From NCBI GenBank assembly GCA_000697335.1, contig JNEM01009846.1:1-35888 (forward strand): a DNA stretch of 35,888 nucleotides, given 5' to 3'. The translations under genes and the position numbers were made by a program. Source of the DNA: Conidiobolus incongruus B7586 (taxonomy: Eukaryota > Entomophthoromycota > Entomophthoromycetes > Entomophthorales > Conidiobolaceae). This document shows positions 9,958-22,044 of this stretch, piece after piece. The first letter of the stretch is position 1; each line of letters starts with the position of its first letter. The notes beneath the pieces are model-generated. The model had not been told where the DNA came from. It was given only the letters and a program-made list of their open reading frames with translations, and made no database searches.

Positions 9958-12900
9958 ATGAATCGTCATCGTCATTCTGATCATTATGCTTATCCCGAAT
10001 CTGTAAGATTTTTTTATAATATATACTATTTTCAATTACTGATCAATATCTTGTTTAGAATTCTTCTGGTAAAATTTTGTTTTTAACCATTGACTTGGCA
10101 ATTTTTTCTTAAACTTTAACTAGGCTCACATCCAATGACTACCAGTTATAATACCTATGATTACAATCACCAACGTCACTACGCTTCAGTAGGGAAAACC
10201 AATGGTAAAAGACCTACATCGGCGCTCCATTACGACTCGGATGAGAGGAACGATTCTGACAACTCTCTATCCGACATAGAAACTAATGATATTGATATCA
10301 ATGATGAAATTGCTCAATATATGGTCGATTTAAAAGTACGACATAAGAAGTTAATTGACAGGATCAATAAAGTGGAAAAGGTAATTGAGAAATTATCAAT
10401 CATCATTACAGTACTAATAAATTTGAATTTAGAAAAAACAAAAAACGTTACATAGAGAATTACAAAGTCGATATTCAGAATTAGCAAGATTTAGTTATAG
10501 TACTTGTTTTCGGCAAACCAAACCAAGTATAAGTGATAATGCTGAACCCAATTATCAAAGAAATGGCTCTCACTCTAACGCGGTAAAGTCCTTGGCGGGA
10601 CTATCTGATCCTCAGTACTCTCATTCCAGCCACCTAACCTCAGTTACAGATAAACCACTGGTGACCGAACCTTTCATTACTTCGCATCGCGTTAATGCTT
10701 ATGCGTCGAATAGCCAGATGTACAATATTCAAAATTTACTATCCGAACATAATAAAGTAGAGCCCGAATTAACTTTCGATCAGGCTTGGCAGAGGACTCA
10801 TGAAACGATATCAGAGGTGAATATTATTACTATTTTAGTTTCAATTATGGTTTTAATATAGACATTTAGAAACAAGACAAATTTCAATTATTACACTCGG
10901 AAAAGAGGAAACTTGCATACAAAATTGCACTCCTATGTGCTCGCCAAGTCAAGTCACTCCAGAAGCGCAGACAGCAAATCTCACGACTTGCATATTCGAG
11001 AGCTAATCAAGCCACACGGGAAATGTTGGCTTATTGGAAAGCTAACGAAAGGGAGGAACGTGAATTGCGTAAGAAAGCTGAAAGGGATGCTCTCATCAAG
11101 GCTAAACAGGAGGAAGAAAAACGTGAAAAGATGCAACAAGCAAGAAAACTCAACTTTTTACTCACTCAAACCGAACTATTCAGTCACTTCGTCAGTAAAA
11201 AGATTCAACGTAAGTGTCTATTATCATCCACAATTTTTATTTTGATATTTAATTTGATTTTATAGCTGAATCTAAAAATATTGGTGATTCGACACCTGAT
11301 GAACCTCAAGAGTCATCTACTACAACTCCTATAGAGCATAATCCCATTCTTGCAACTGAGGAATTGGACTCTAAAGATATTAATAACGAAAAGGCTGAAG
11401 CCCTTAACTTAGGAGAAATTGACTTTGATGATGATAATGACGAAATCCTCAAACAAAAGGCATTACAAGGTGCTCATCATGCTATCCAAACACAATTGGA
11501 ACAGACTCGCCAATTTGATGAAGGCTCTAAACAGCGCAGAGCTGAAGCGCAGGCAGAACTGGTTGCAGAGGGTGCCAATGATGATGAATTTATGAATCCA
11601 TCCAGTTTGAGAACTGATTCCAACATTGAACAGCCCAAGATCTTGATGTGCCAATTGAAGAACTACCAATTGAAGGGTCTCAACTGGCTTGCTAATTTGT
11701 ACGAATTGGGTATTAATGGCATTTTAGCTGATGAAATGGGTCTTGGTAAAACTGTCCAAGCAATTTCGCTTCTTGCCTATCTTGCTGAAACTCACAATAT
11801 ATGGGGTCCCTTTATTGTGATTACACCCGCGTCTACTTTACATAACTGGTCAGATGAATTACAAAAATTTGTGCCATCTTTTAAGGTTTTACCGTATTGG
11901 GGTAGTGTCAAAGATCGTGCAATTCTTAGACAAGATTGGTCTAAAAAGAAACTTTACTCCAAAGATGCTCCCTTCCATATTTTAGTTACAAGTTATCAGA
12001 TGATCCTAACAGATGAAAAATATTTAGCTAGAATTAAATGGCAATATATGGTATTGGATGAAGCTCAAGCAATTAAGAGCTCTTCTAGTTCAAGGTGGAA
12101 AACTTTGAGGAAATTCAACTGCCGTAACAGATTACTTCTTACCGGTACTCCAATCCAAAACAATATGCAGGAACTTTGGGCACTTCTTAACTTTATTATG
12201 CCAAGTTTATTCGATTCTCACGATGAGTTCAGCGAATGGTTCTCCAAAGATATTGAAAATCATGCTGAAAATAAGGGTGTTTTGAATGAACATCAAGTCA
12301 AGAGACTTCACATGATTTTAAAACCTTTCATGTTGCGTCGTGTAAAGCGAAGTGTCCAAAACGAACTTCCCGAGAAAATCGAATTAGAAATTATGTGTGA
12401 CTTGACCAATCGTCAACAAAAACTTTACTCTGGCCTCAAAGAAAACATGTCTCTTTCGTCCCTTCTCGAAAAATCCAAATCACTTACTGATAAGGATAAT
12501 GTCGACAGTTTAATGAATTTGGTCATGCAACTACGTAAGGTTTGCAATCACCCTGAATTATTTAAGAGAGCTGAAATTGAATCGTCATTTGCTTTCTCCA
12601 AATACCAATCTGGAAATCACATTTATGATAATTACATCTCTTACGTAACTAAGAATCCAATTGAATTAAGATTGCCAAGCTTCTTTGATGACGAGCCACA
12701 GCCAACAGAGACATCAGCAAATTCTCTTCGTCATAAGTTACTATACCAAACCCTAAATATTTGGTCCAAAGACTTCATTTATCGTTCACAGTATGAGGAT
12801 GATAGTGTATTTTCAGCTCTATCATTTACTTCTCAAATTCCCCAAACACTATCTGGTGTACAAACTGGTGATGTGGAAGCGCTATATCAGTCTAATTATC

Positions 12901-14024
12901 TACAGGAACATCTAAAGGATCTCTTGGCATACAAATCTTGGGATAATGACCAAACATCCAGCAATTGTTTTCGTGAAAACTTTGAGATTCTAACTCCTGA
13001 AGACTTGATCAAGCGCTCTTCATTAAATACCATCCAAGCTACCGAAGAGTTTGAAAAGTCCATTGTGATACCAGGCGTTAAACAATGCTATCTCCATCCT
13101 TCAATTGCTCCACCGATTACTGTCATATCTAACAGTGTTCAATTCAACAAAACTCATCACGAAAGCTTATTCTATCCGCTCTATAGGCAATTGGCCACAG
13201 CAGATACAACCTTCGTGGATCAATATATCAGAAATTCTGATCGACTTCCATCATCATTCCAAGATGTCGAAGCCTTCTCATCAGTTCACGTTCCTAATCC
13301 CGAAAAACTTGTATTAGAATGTGGTAAACTCAAGAAACTTGATGAAATGTTGCCTAAGCTCAAGGCCGAAGGTCATCGTATTCTCATGTACTTCCAAATG
13401 ACCAAGATGATAGACATTGTGGAAGAGTATCTATCGTACCGAAAATTCTCGTACCTTCGTCTAGATGGTTCTTCCAAGATTTCCGATCGTAGAGATATGG
13501 TCAACGACTGGCAAACGTGTCCAGAACTCTTTATTTTCTTGTTAAGTACCAGAGCGGGTGGTCTTGGTATCAATTTAACAGCTGCTGATACCGTTATCTT
13601 TTACGACAGTGACTGGAATCCTACTGTGGATCAACAGGCTATGGATCGTGCCCATCGTCTTGGACAAACTCGTCAGGTCACAGTGTACAGAATGGTCACT
13701 CGTAACTCTATTGAAGAACGCATTTTGGAGCGTGCGAGGCAGAAAGATGAAATTCACAGAGTCGTTATCTCAGGTGGCGAGTACAAACCCCTCGACTTCA
13801 AGCCCAAGGAAATTGTTTCCTTGCTCTTGGATGACCAAGCACAAGAAACCACACAATCCCCTATGGTGCAAGAGACAGGGGAGTCCAAAGCCAACGATAC
13901 TAATAATGGATCAATGTCGACCCCAACTGCTAGCAACGGATCCAAGAGGTCTGTTGGAATCGATGATTTATTATCCCCCTGTAACGATATCAAAAAGGCC
14001 AAGGTTGAAGAAGTTTTCCCCTAA
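9958..14024 (+). CDS. INO80: INO80 chromatin-remodelling ATPase
   Basis: Catalytic Snf2-family subunit of the INO80 complex, which slides nucleosomes and acts on H2A.Z nucleosomes in transcription and repair. Six exons: 9958-10002, 10059-10068, 10124-10380, 10433-10816, 10870-11209 and 11266-14024; 1264 residues. The DBINO domain covers about 233-345 (MLAYWKANEREERELRKKAE ... LNFLLTQTELFSHF). ATPase lobe 1 shows DEMGLGKT at 501-508, DEAQ at 610-613 and LLLTGTPIQNN from 635. A long insertion typical of INO80 starts after KVCNHPELFKRAEIESSFAF. Lobe 2 has YLRLDGSS, STRAGGLGINLTAADTV and DRAHRLGQTRQ. Exon 2 is a 10-nt micro-exon needed to keep the first ATG in frame; otherwise Met at 10135 would start the protein. 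Human and budding-yeast INO80 are longer, mainly at the N terminus. Confidence 0.97.
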
Positions 14025-14552
14025 GTTTTTAGCGTATTTGTCTTTATTTAATAATATCAAATTATTAAACATACCATTTCTTCAACCTAGTTCAACCGTT
14101 CTTTATGATATTTAAACTATACTACATTTTAATTAAAACCAAAGCAACATTTCCTATCAATTTTTATTTTATCAATATGAAATATTTAATATTATCGATA
14201 GTTAACCAACAATTAAATAAATATTGGCAATTAATATATTCGTGAAAACAACAAAGATATCTTACTAATAATATTGATTAAATTTATCTTTAAAATTTGC
14301 AAAAAATTACAAAAATAAATTCAATTATTTTTTGATAAATTTGATTTAATATTTAAGATATTGAATATATAATTAATTACTAATTTAATTTTCAAATATA
14401 TTAAATATATTATATATATTATATATACTTTAAATGGCTGCTAAGTTCAAATGATTTATAGAGCATATTGAATGATAAAAACTGAACAAAATATTAATTT
14501 CATTCTAATTGATACACTTTTGAAGAGATATTTTTGATATATATAATAATAT

Positions 14553-14589
<37 letters not shown>

Positions 14590-14760
14590 CAATACGCTGT
14601 ATTAAATTCAAATTTTAATAGTTCTTCAAACTCAACAGAGAATATATTTAAATTAAAAATATAGAGAATTATATTATAATTTAATAACAAAAATTATCAA
14701 TTTCAATCATATCAATAAACTTTAATTATATAATATTAATTATTTAGCTTATAATTACTT
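14025..14760. other. AT-rich intergenic region after INO80
   Basis: AT-rich sequence between the INO80 3' end and the HEM4 pseudogene, which converge. It contains an (AT)n run listed separately. No gene or RNA was recognised. Confidence 0.5.
14556..14585. repeat. (AT)15 microsatellite
   Basis: Thirty nucleotides of perfect alternating A and T in intergenic DNA. Likely length-variable. An equally long AT run occurs in an SDS22 intron. Confidence 0.9.
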
Positions 14761-15638
14761 TCAAACAAGATAACTTGGATTCGGCAGGTGTAAAATATGA
14801 TCGATGTCAGTGATAATATTCAACATCAAATTCGCAGGATTGGGTTTTAGAGAACAGACAGCCACACGAATATTCAATCTCTTCAAATGATGTCTGATGT
14901 TATCGCCAATTGCTACCACCTTAATGCGATTTTCCAACAGTCAAGGATCTATTTGATCCCATGTGAAATCTATGCCAGATGGATTAAAAAAGGCCCAATT
15001 TAAATGCTTGAAATCCATCTTTGATACACTTGAACCAAATTAGTGATGTTTAAAAGTATTATAAATTCAATTTTTTTAAAATGGAATGTTGGATTCTGTG
15101 ATTTTGGTGGGTGGTGTGGGTCAAGTTTAGTCAGCTGCTAAAATAGTAAATTTTGAAGAGTCGTGATATGCTTGGTGTATTAGTCTCGAATGTAAAGAAA
15201 TAAATCATCTGCATTGTCACTCTCTCTGCCTATGAATCTGTAACATCCTATTTGTTCTAGGTTGATGTTCGTACCTTCCTAGTCGAATCTAGAGAGTTTT
15301 TTAATTGGGAAAGCAATTGATTGTATTCTAAAATATAGTGTAAGAAATGTGAAATAATTGAGTTTGTATTATATAGATATTAACATCTTTTATCGATAAT
15401 TGTTCTATCTCCATTTTCCATCCTTTCGAAGCCCTTGGACTAATAATAATGCTTCAGTAGTCCTCTAAACACAAAAACTTGATCGTGAATTCTGATAATT
15501 TGTCTATATGAACTACTCCATGAATATTGGAATAAATATTGCGTTCATTTGATATTTGTTAAATTCTTCATATTTCAATGCGTGATCTTTAAATAGTAAT
15601 ACAGCTAGTTGATTTGATGCCGTTGCTCTTAGGTTCAT
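14761..15638 (-). pseudogene. HEM4: Decayed uroporphyrinogen-III synthase (HEM4) gene
   Basis: Uroporphyrinogen-III synthase closes the tetrapyrrole ring in haem synthesis. Read on the minus strand in shifting frames, the family's landmarks appear in the correct order: VLLFKDHALKYEEF and AIFIPIFME (N-terminal strand), SIIISPRASKGWKMEIEQL (SPRA segment), GCYRFIGRESDNADDLFLYI (xGxxSxNAxxL region), TKITESNIPFKKIEF, LNWAFFNPSGIDFTWDQI (FFNPSG loop), then KVVAIGDNIRHHLKRLNIRV and SLKPNPANLMLNII. The start is ATG at 15638 and the end TGA at 14761-14763. An apparent intron (GTTAAT...TTTTAG, about 57 nt) remains, so it decayed from a normal gene and is not a retrocopy. I count about seven in-frame stops (all three stop types) and at least two frame changes. 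It lies 250 bp downstream of NOT4 on the same strand. Confidence 0.87.
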
Positions 15639-15889
15639 TTTCTCGTGCTTAAAATTGGATAATTGGGATTGGATTTATGAGGTCAATGATAAAATTATTC
15701 AGAATATGGGAATTAATATTCTTAATTAATATTTAACTTTGATTAGATTTCTCAAAAATATCTATTATATAACAAAATATTGGATTCTAATATTTTACCA
15801 AAAATGATTTGACAATTAATTAAATATCAATGTATAAATGATGATTAGATTGATCATATAATAGCGATTTATTATCAAAAATGATATGT

Positions 15890-18800
15890 TCAAACATTAG
15901 GACAGAATAGCTTAGTATTTTCTTCCATGACCCTGAAGCACAGCATCTCTTCCATCTGTTGTTGGTATTTGGTAGCTTCAGATTTAGTATACAACAATTC
16001 TAAACCTTCTTCCAAATCAAGCCCGATAGTAGAAATGGTGCGAGCATTGTTAGTAATAAACTGAGTAGGATCTTGAGGCTGTCTGATATCCAAGAATCTC
16101 TTGATGTTAACAGGATGATCTCTTGTGGTAGGGAAAGTGGTAAAATCAAAGGAAACATGGTGAGTTGCGTCAGATTGCATCTTGGATTCAAATGGATTGG
16201 GGCCATATAACGTATTGAAGATGATTTTAACGGATCGTTCGTCTCCAAACTCAGCAGATTGTGCCGGTTTCTTTGAGTCCTTGCCATAGGGCTTGTCCAG
16301 ACCAAGATACTTGTCAAGAGAATTCCATTTACATTTATCTTTTTGAACATTGGCAATAATATCACGGTGAGCATCGACAAAAGATTTATCATCTTTGTTG
16401 TATGGATGATATAGAAGCTCGTCTACAACACTATTGAGTTGAAAACCAAGAGCTGATTGTAAATTGATAATTAGAGTATCATCAAGTTCGGGTACCTTGA
16501 TTGATGGAGGCGGATCTTGCTGGTTGTTTTTGAAATAAGGCAGACCAGAGTAAATAGGATCTTCATTAGAGAAATTAGCAAGTAGGGACGAGTCGGATTT
16601 GGCTTCAGCTTCCAATCTTGCCTTTTCTTGAGCCTTCCACTTTTTGCGCTGCTTTTTTGACATTTGGTTGAGAGTGTTAATTTCTAATTTAGCCTCCTCG
16701 CCAAATCCCAAAGGAATAATGATATTATCATCACTGGTTGGCTCAGAAGTAACATCACCAGCAGGTTGAGGAGATTCTTTAGCAATTTCTGGAATGTCTT
16801 TGGCTTTGGCTTCCTTATCAGGTTTTTCGATCACTGAATCTTTTTCATTTTTAGACTGAGTTTTTTGCTTTTTAAGTTTTTTCAATTTTTCTTTCTCTAT
16901 TTCAATCCCCTTCAATCTCTGTTTTTCTTCCTCGAGTTCCCTTTGTTTTTGGAGTTCTAGTTCTTTTAAACGTTGTTTTTCCTTCTCAAGCTGTTTCTTC
17001 TTCTCTGACTCCAATTCCTTCGAGCGTTGCCTTTCTCTTTCCTTTTCCAACTCCTTTTCTTTCTGTTTCAATTTTTTCCCCTTTTCCTTTTGCTTTTCAG
17101 CTTTAGTCAAAGCTTTTGGAGCCGAACTATTTGTTTTAATGTTAGTGGGCTCAGACTCGACAGAAGATTGAGATTTGGGTTCAGATTGAATGGGCTGTTG
17201 AGATTGTTCTGAATGAGCGTCTTTCAAAACAAGTACTTTTCTGACATTGGGAACAGAAGGTTGAACATTCAATGGAGCAGAAACAGGAATGATTTTATCA
17301 GTTGATGAAGGTTGAGATTTTGTTAAACCATTATTATTCATTTCATCAAAAGAAGATTTATATTGACTAGAAATATCAGTAACATTATCATTATTCACAG
17401 TAGGTAAAAAAGAGGAATTAGATTGAATATTAGAAATACTAGGAGTTGAAGAGGGAATTGGAACACTAGGAGACTCAAAATAGGTGGAGGAAGCGTTTAT
17501 TGAAGTGGAGCTATAAACTGGAAGATTGATTCCTGGAGGAGGCTGATGCGGAGGAAATTCAGGAATCTTTTGCTTAGGAGGAATCAAACCTGGAGGGAGA
17601 GATCCGCTGAAAAATTGTTCAAGGTTAATTGGAATTCCTTGAGTGCTGGATTTGGGATCAGCATTAGAAATATTAGAAATCAATCCAGGTGGAGCTTCAA
17701 GTTTAGTGCTGGGCTGTGCTTTAGCTTCACCGGGGAAGTTGACTAAATTGGGAGGGTGCAATCCAGGAGGCAGATTGCGAGGGGTACTAGCCCGAGCAGT
17801 AGTATTCGACTCAAAATTGGGATTGAATGGTGGTGTTTTGGAAGGTGAGGAAGTTTGAGACATATCCTGGCAAATGTTCGCCAATACATCGAGTTGAGAT
17901 TGATTATTAGATGTAGATAATTGACGAAGCTTAGGATCAAATGCATGTTTAGCAGTCTGGCTCATTGGGTGAACAAAAGGCCCGGGCTTTCTAAGAAGGC
18001 CAGGAGGTAAATTAGGTACAGAGCCAGAGCTGTGAGGTGAATCGTTAGCATGCTGATTCAATGACAATTTTTGAGTGAAATTGGATGAAGTGGTAGTATT
18101 TTCGTTGTAGAAACCTGATATCTGCAAATTAGAGTCAATAGCAGATCGGTTCGACATTCCATCGAAGTTCAGACGATTGGCTGCTGATAGTGAATGAGAT
18201 CCATGCATTTGAGAACCAGGATGACCACGAGTCAAAAGATCTGAAACGCCCAAATTGTTAAACATAGCACCTTGATTGCGACTATCCAACACTGGCCTAG
18301 CATATCCAGCAGATGAGGAAGGGAAAGGCGAAAATTGGCTTGATCCCAAACCTTCAAGAGGCTGAATAGATGAGCTGGAAAAAAGGCCAGAGTTAGGATT
18401 ACTTAAGCCGTAGGAACGGAGATTTGGATTTCCAAGCTGAGGCGAGAAAGGTGAAAAAGAAGGGCGATGTGAATTTAGTCTATTCGGGAAGCTTGGATTA
18501 AGCACTGGGTCAGGTTGAAACATGTTAGAAAATCTGGAAGATTCGCTGCCTGGAGGAGATTGCATTCGCCTGACGTTAGAAGAATCTTCATCCAACAACT
18601 TAGAAAGTCCGAAGAATGATGAGTGACCAGATTCTTGCGATAAATGGCTGGAATGAGAGATATTTTGTCTATAACCGGACAGGTCAAGATTTGGTGGGAA
18701 ATTGGAAGCAGGCTTGAATTGAGAGAAGCCAAATTGACCTTGAGGAGATTGGACAATTTTAGAATCACGCAAGGAGAGTTTAGAGATTGATGGTTGTCGA

Positions 18801-20594
18801 GAATAGAGACCTGAGGAGACTTTCGTTTCAAATGGGTTAAAGAGATTAGGCTGTGATGATGGTGGGATAGATGTTGATTTACGATCAAAGCAAAGATCTG
18901 GAATATTCTTGAACATGGGGTGAACTGAGGGAGATTCAGGTGATTTTGTAAGGGATTCAGAAACAGATGGCTGACGATCAGAATTATTCAAAAATAGCTC
19001 AAGAAGAGAAGGAGTAGCATTTTTCACACTAGTAGATTTAGTGAGAATAGGGTTGGCTTTGTCAGCTTTATCAGTAATATCTGAAGTGACTAGTTCTGGT
19101 GCTTCTACTGTCTTATTAGTGATTTCAGGTGAAGGCGGGGATGATAAAGTTTTCTGAGCAGAAATAGATTCGGGGGTATTTTCAAGGGAAGATGGAACAG
19201 ATGAAGTATTTTGACTCGAAGAATTTTGATCTTGAGATAACTTTGGAGATGATAGTGTAGATAAAGGTTCTTTTTCAGATAACTCTGGAGTTTCAGATTG
19301 GTGTAATTGCTGTGAGCTCTCACTTTGAACTTTGACAGTTTTAGAATCCGGTGGTTTCTCAGTGGATACAGAGGTGTTAGTAGGTGTTTTAGAAGATACA
19401 ATGCGAAGGGTTTTAGCTGGGAGTCTAGGTGTGTCTTGAGGTGAATGTGCGGAAAGTGATGGGAAATTAGATGGGGAGTTAGACGGTGGTGTTGAAGTCG
19501 GTGTAACACCACGACCCCAAGCCGCAGTGGCAGGCAAAGCAGATCCAAGACTCTTAGTTGAGTCCATTTTACTTGACTTTTGTTTATATTCGGGTGTGGA
19601 GCTCGGTCTATTAGTAGGACTAGAGTGACTTATAGTAGAATTTTTAGATTGATTGTTAGTATAATACCTATAAATATAATATATTAGTAAAGATATAAAT
19701 AAAATAATCTAAAATATAGATTTACAGATGGAAATCAGGTTCAAGAGATTCATCTTGAGATCCATCATTACCCAACTCATGTAAATACATACAGTTGGGA
19801 TTTGGACATTTTTCATTCTTTAGATACATGGTACAATATTTTGTGGTGCCATATTGAGCTTTGAGATGCTTGCCATCTAAGATAATATCATTCAATCCAT
19901 GGAGAGCCTCATAAGCCTCGTCTAGCGTCTCATAAGTTATATGAGCACAGCAAGTTGCGTTTGTGGTTGTTGTAGACGGCCTCTTATTAACTACACACTT
20001 GATCACTTTTCCAAATCGGGTCAGAACTCCGCATTTCTTTAAAGCTTCCTCGGAGGAATATTTAAGGGGTAAATTGGTTAAATAAATTAAATTCTTTTGT
20101 ATTACTCTCTTATTCGCTAAATTCATACGATTAGATATTACACTTGCAGAAGCTCTTTGCTTCTCTAGAGCTTTTTTATGTTGGAATCTTAAGATTAATC
20201 TAATATAAAATACATTAGTTAATTTGAAGGATTAACATAAAGAAATTATATACTCTTTAGCTCCTTCTTGATCATAAACTCTTTTGGAAGGGTCATAAGG
20301 CACTCTGCAGCCAGGGCATCTAGGGAGATCATCTTCGTTGATTCTTGAATAACAAAAACCACATAACTAAAAAGATGAAATAGATTAAAATATGTTTTGA
20401 TTGAATAGATCAATAGATTTTTGGATAGATCGCTTAAGAGAATTTTGAACAAATAGTTTAATGTATTAATATATTACCATAAATTTACACTCGCAATAAC
20501 GAGTAGCTAAATCGTCTTCTTCTAAATCTTCACAACAAATTGGGCAGATGAACTCATCATCATATTCACCAAAGTCCATTTCATTTAAACTCAT
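15890..20594 (-). CDS. NOT4: NOT4/CNOT4-like E3 ubiquitin ligase of CCR4-NOT, very long
   Basis: RING E3 ligase of the CCR4-NOT complex, acting in mRNA decay and ribosome-associated quality control. Four exons: 20594-20478, 20366-20254, 20199-19726 and 19667-15890; 1493 residues, against roughly 490-590 in yeasts and human. The C4C4 RING has Cys 17, 20, 34, 36, 41, 44, 56 and 59, the exact human spacing. A linker helix precedes an RRM at about 113-195 (NLIYLTNLPLKYSSEEALKK). A CCCH zinc finger has Cys199, Cys208, Cys213 and His217. The rest is mostly Ser/Pro/Asn/Gln-rich and likely disordered, with five or more PPGL/PPGI motifs and a Lys/Glu/Arg/Gln-rich helix (about residues 1075-1185) that should form a coiled coil. 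A conserved-looking folded C-terminal segment of about 190 residues ends in FCPNV and a TGA stop. Antisense open frames are artefacts of codon bias. Confidence 0.93.
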
Positions 20595-21407
20595 TTTTAG
20601 ATATTTTAATAGATTAAAAATAAAATCTTATAAATAATATGAAAGAATAAGAATACACTCCTTATATAAATCAGTATCAATGAAAAAAACGTAATTCCAA
20701 ATGAGCTGATTATATAATTTAGTTTGTCCCACTAATAGTTGAATTCAATCATCATATTAAATGCGATATCATGATTTCATCAAAATTCTCACTCACGCTT
20801 TTCTATTATCCAATCATGTTCTAACATTCAATAATCAATTATTTATAAAATTCGATAAACAAATATTCCCTTTATATATTATTAAAATATATTTACTGAA
20901 AATAATATTAATTATATTCATTTCATTTTATTTTCAGTTAAATTTTTTAAAAAATTTAAAAAATTTGGAATAATCTTAATCATCCATTAAATATCAGCTA
21001 ACTTTTTTGAACACTATTAGATTTTATGATATTAAACATTAGTACAAATTTATTAATGAGTGGATAACATTTTTGCTTCAATTTATGATTGTATTAAATT
21101 TGATAAATATTATAATTATGGTTACAATGACTTTATATATATTAAGCAAACATATTCAAGCTAACAAGTAGTTTTAACATTGATCAAAATCATTCATAAC
21201 GTTGCTTAATTTTTTATGGTTGAGTTTTTACAATTTATAACAATTTAATAATCCCATAATTTAATATATTGAAATGAAGGAGATATAATTTTGATATAAT
21301 CCAATTTTTTATAATATTCAGTGTATCAAAAAGTAATAATAGAAATCTTTTGAATATAATACTAAATATAAATTCAAACAAAAAATACAGAGTATCAAAA
21401 TATTAAA
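20595..21407. other. Divergent promoter region between NOT4 and MPP6
   Basis: About 810 bp of AT-rich DNA between two divergently transcribed genes. A 70-codon plus-strand frame at 20761-20973 is Lys/Leu/Ile/Phe-rich and looks like chance in AT-rich DNA. No specific regulatory motif was identified. Confidence 0.5.
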
Positions 21408-22044
21408 ATGGGTAGTGATTCATCAAATCCTAATGCTGGCTTATCTTCTAAAATTCTAAAGATGAGAGTAAAACTATTATAAGGTTGCCAAAAGTATTCA
21501 CTAATAAAAATATTTAGTTTATGTCTCGAACAAGAGATGAAGAATTAAAAAGGAAATTAGATCAATTAGATAGTAATAGTGAAAGTACAGGTAGATGGAA
21601 GGTTGACCTCAGCAAATTAAATCTAGAAAAACCGTAATAATTTATCATTCAAAAATAATGTTTTGGCTAATATAAATTTATAGTAAATTAAAAGTTCAAT
21701 ACGATCACAATACAATAGATCAATTAAAGTACAAGACCGAAATATCGAACAAGTTGTCATATTTGAGTGAATCTAATCAATCAGCCGATAACCAACCTAG
21801 CAGAGTATCATTTGGTGGTTTTAACAAAAAAATAGAGGTAATAATAACTTTGATGTATTTTTATATTCAATAGTTTTAATATATATAATATTTATAGGAG
21901 GAGCTTAATGAAATTCAAGATGAAATTAATAATCAACCTCAAGTGAGTGATGAGCAGATGGCCAAAATTAAAACTGCTAACCAACCTCAATCAAATTTAA
22001 AATCTACTAAAAATAAGGGTAAAAAGAGAGCTCAACCATATTAG
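21408..22044 (+). CDS. MPP6: MPP6/MPHOSPH6-like nuclear RNA exosome cofactor
   Basis: Small basic protein that binds RNA and tethers the Mtr4 helicase to the nuclear exosome. Four exons: 21408-21467, 21518-21633, 21684-21837 and 21898-22044; 158 residues, TAG stop. The family signature is at the N terminus: LSSKILKMRFMSR (residues 12-24), where the human protein has a similar LLRMKFMQR. A Trp-containing segment follows (GRWKVDLSKL). The central box RVSFGGFNKKIE matches the conserved MSFxGFNPE block used by MPP6 for exosome binding. The tail is Lys-rich (STKNKGKKRAQPY). All introns are about 50-60 nt and in phase. Short and divergent overall, but the two boxes in the right order make the call fairly safe. 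Confidence 0.82.

Noticed and set aside
10913-11245. 110-residue plus-strand ORF in INO80 exon 5
   Set aside because: Out of frame with the DBINO sequence MLAYWKANEREEREL, which clearly belongs to INO80.
13373-14115. ORFs overlapping the INO80 helicase region in other frames
   Set aside because: The INO80 frame carries all helicase motifs; the others have no recognisable content.
14917-14943. TGA in the HEM4 remnant and TGA in the 28-kb fragment as sense (Trp) codons
   Set aside because: NOT4 ends at TGA, long genes here contain only TGG for Trp, and the HEM4 remnant also carries TAA and TAG stops and frame changes.
16000-19548. Several ORFs on both strands inside NOT4
   Set aside because: They are frame shadows of the Ser/Pro- and Lys/Glu-rich NOT4 coding sequence.
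20761-20973. 70-residue plus-strand ORF between NOT4 and MPP6
   Set aside because: Composition is only Ile/Leu/Phe/Lys/Asn as expected by chance; no family and no splice context.
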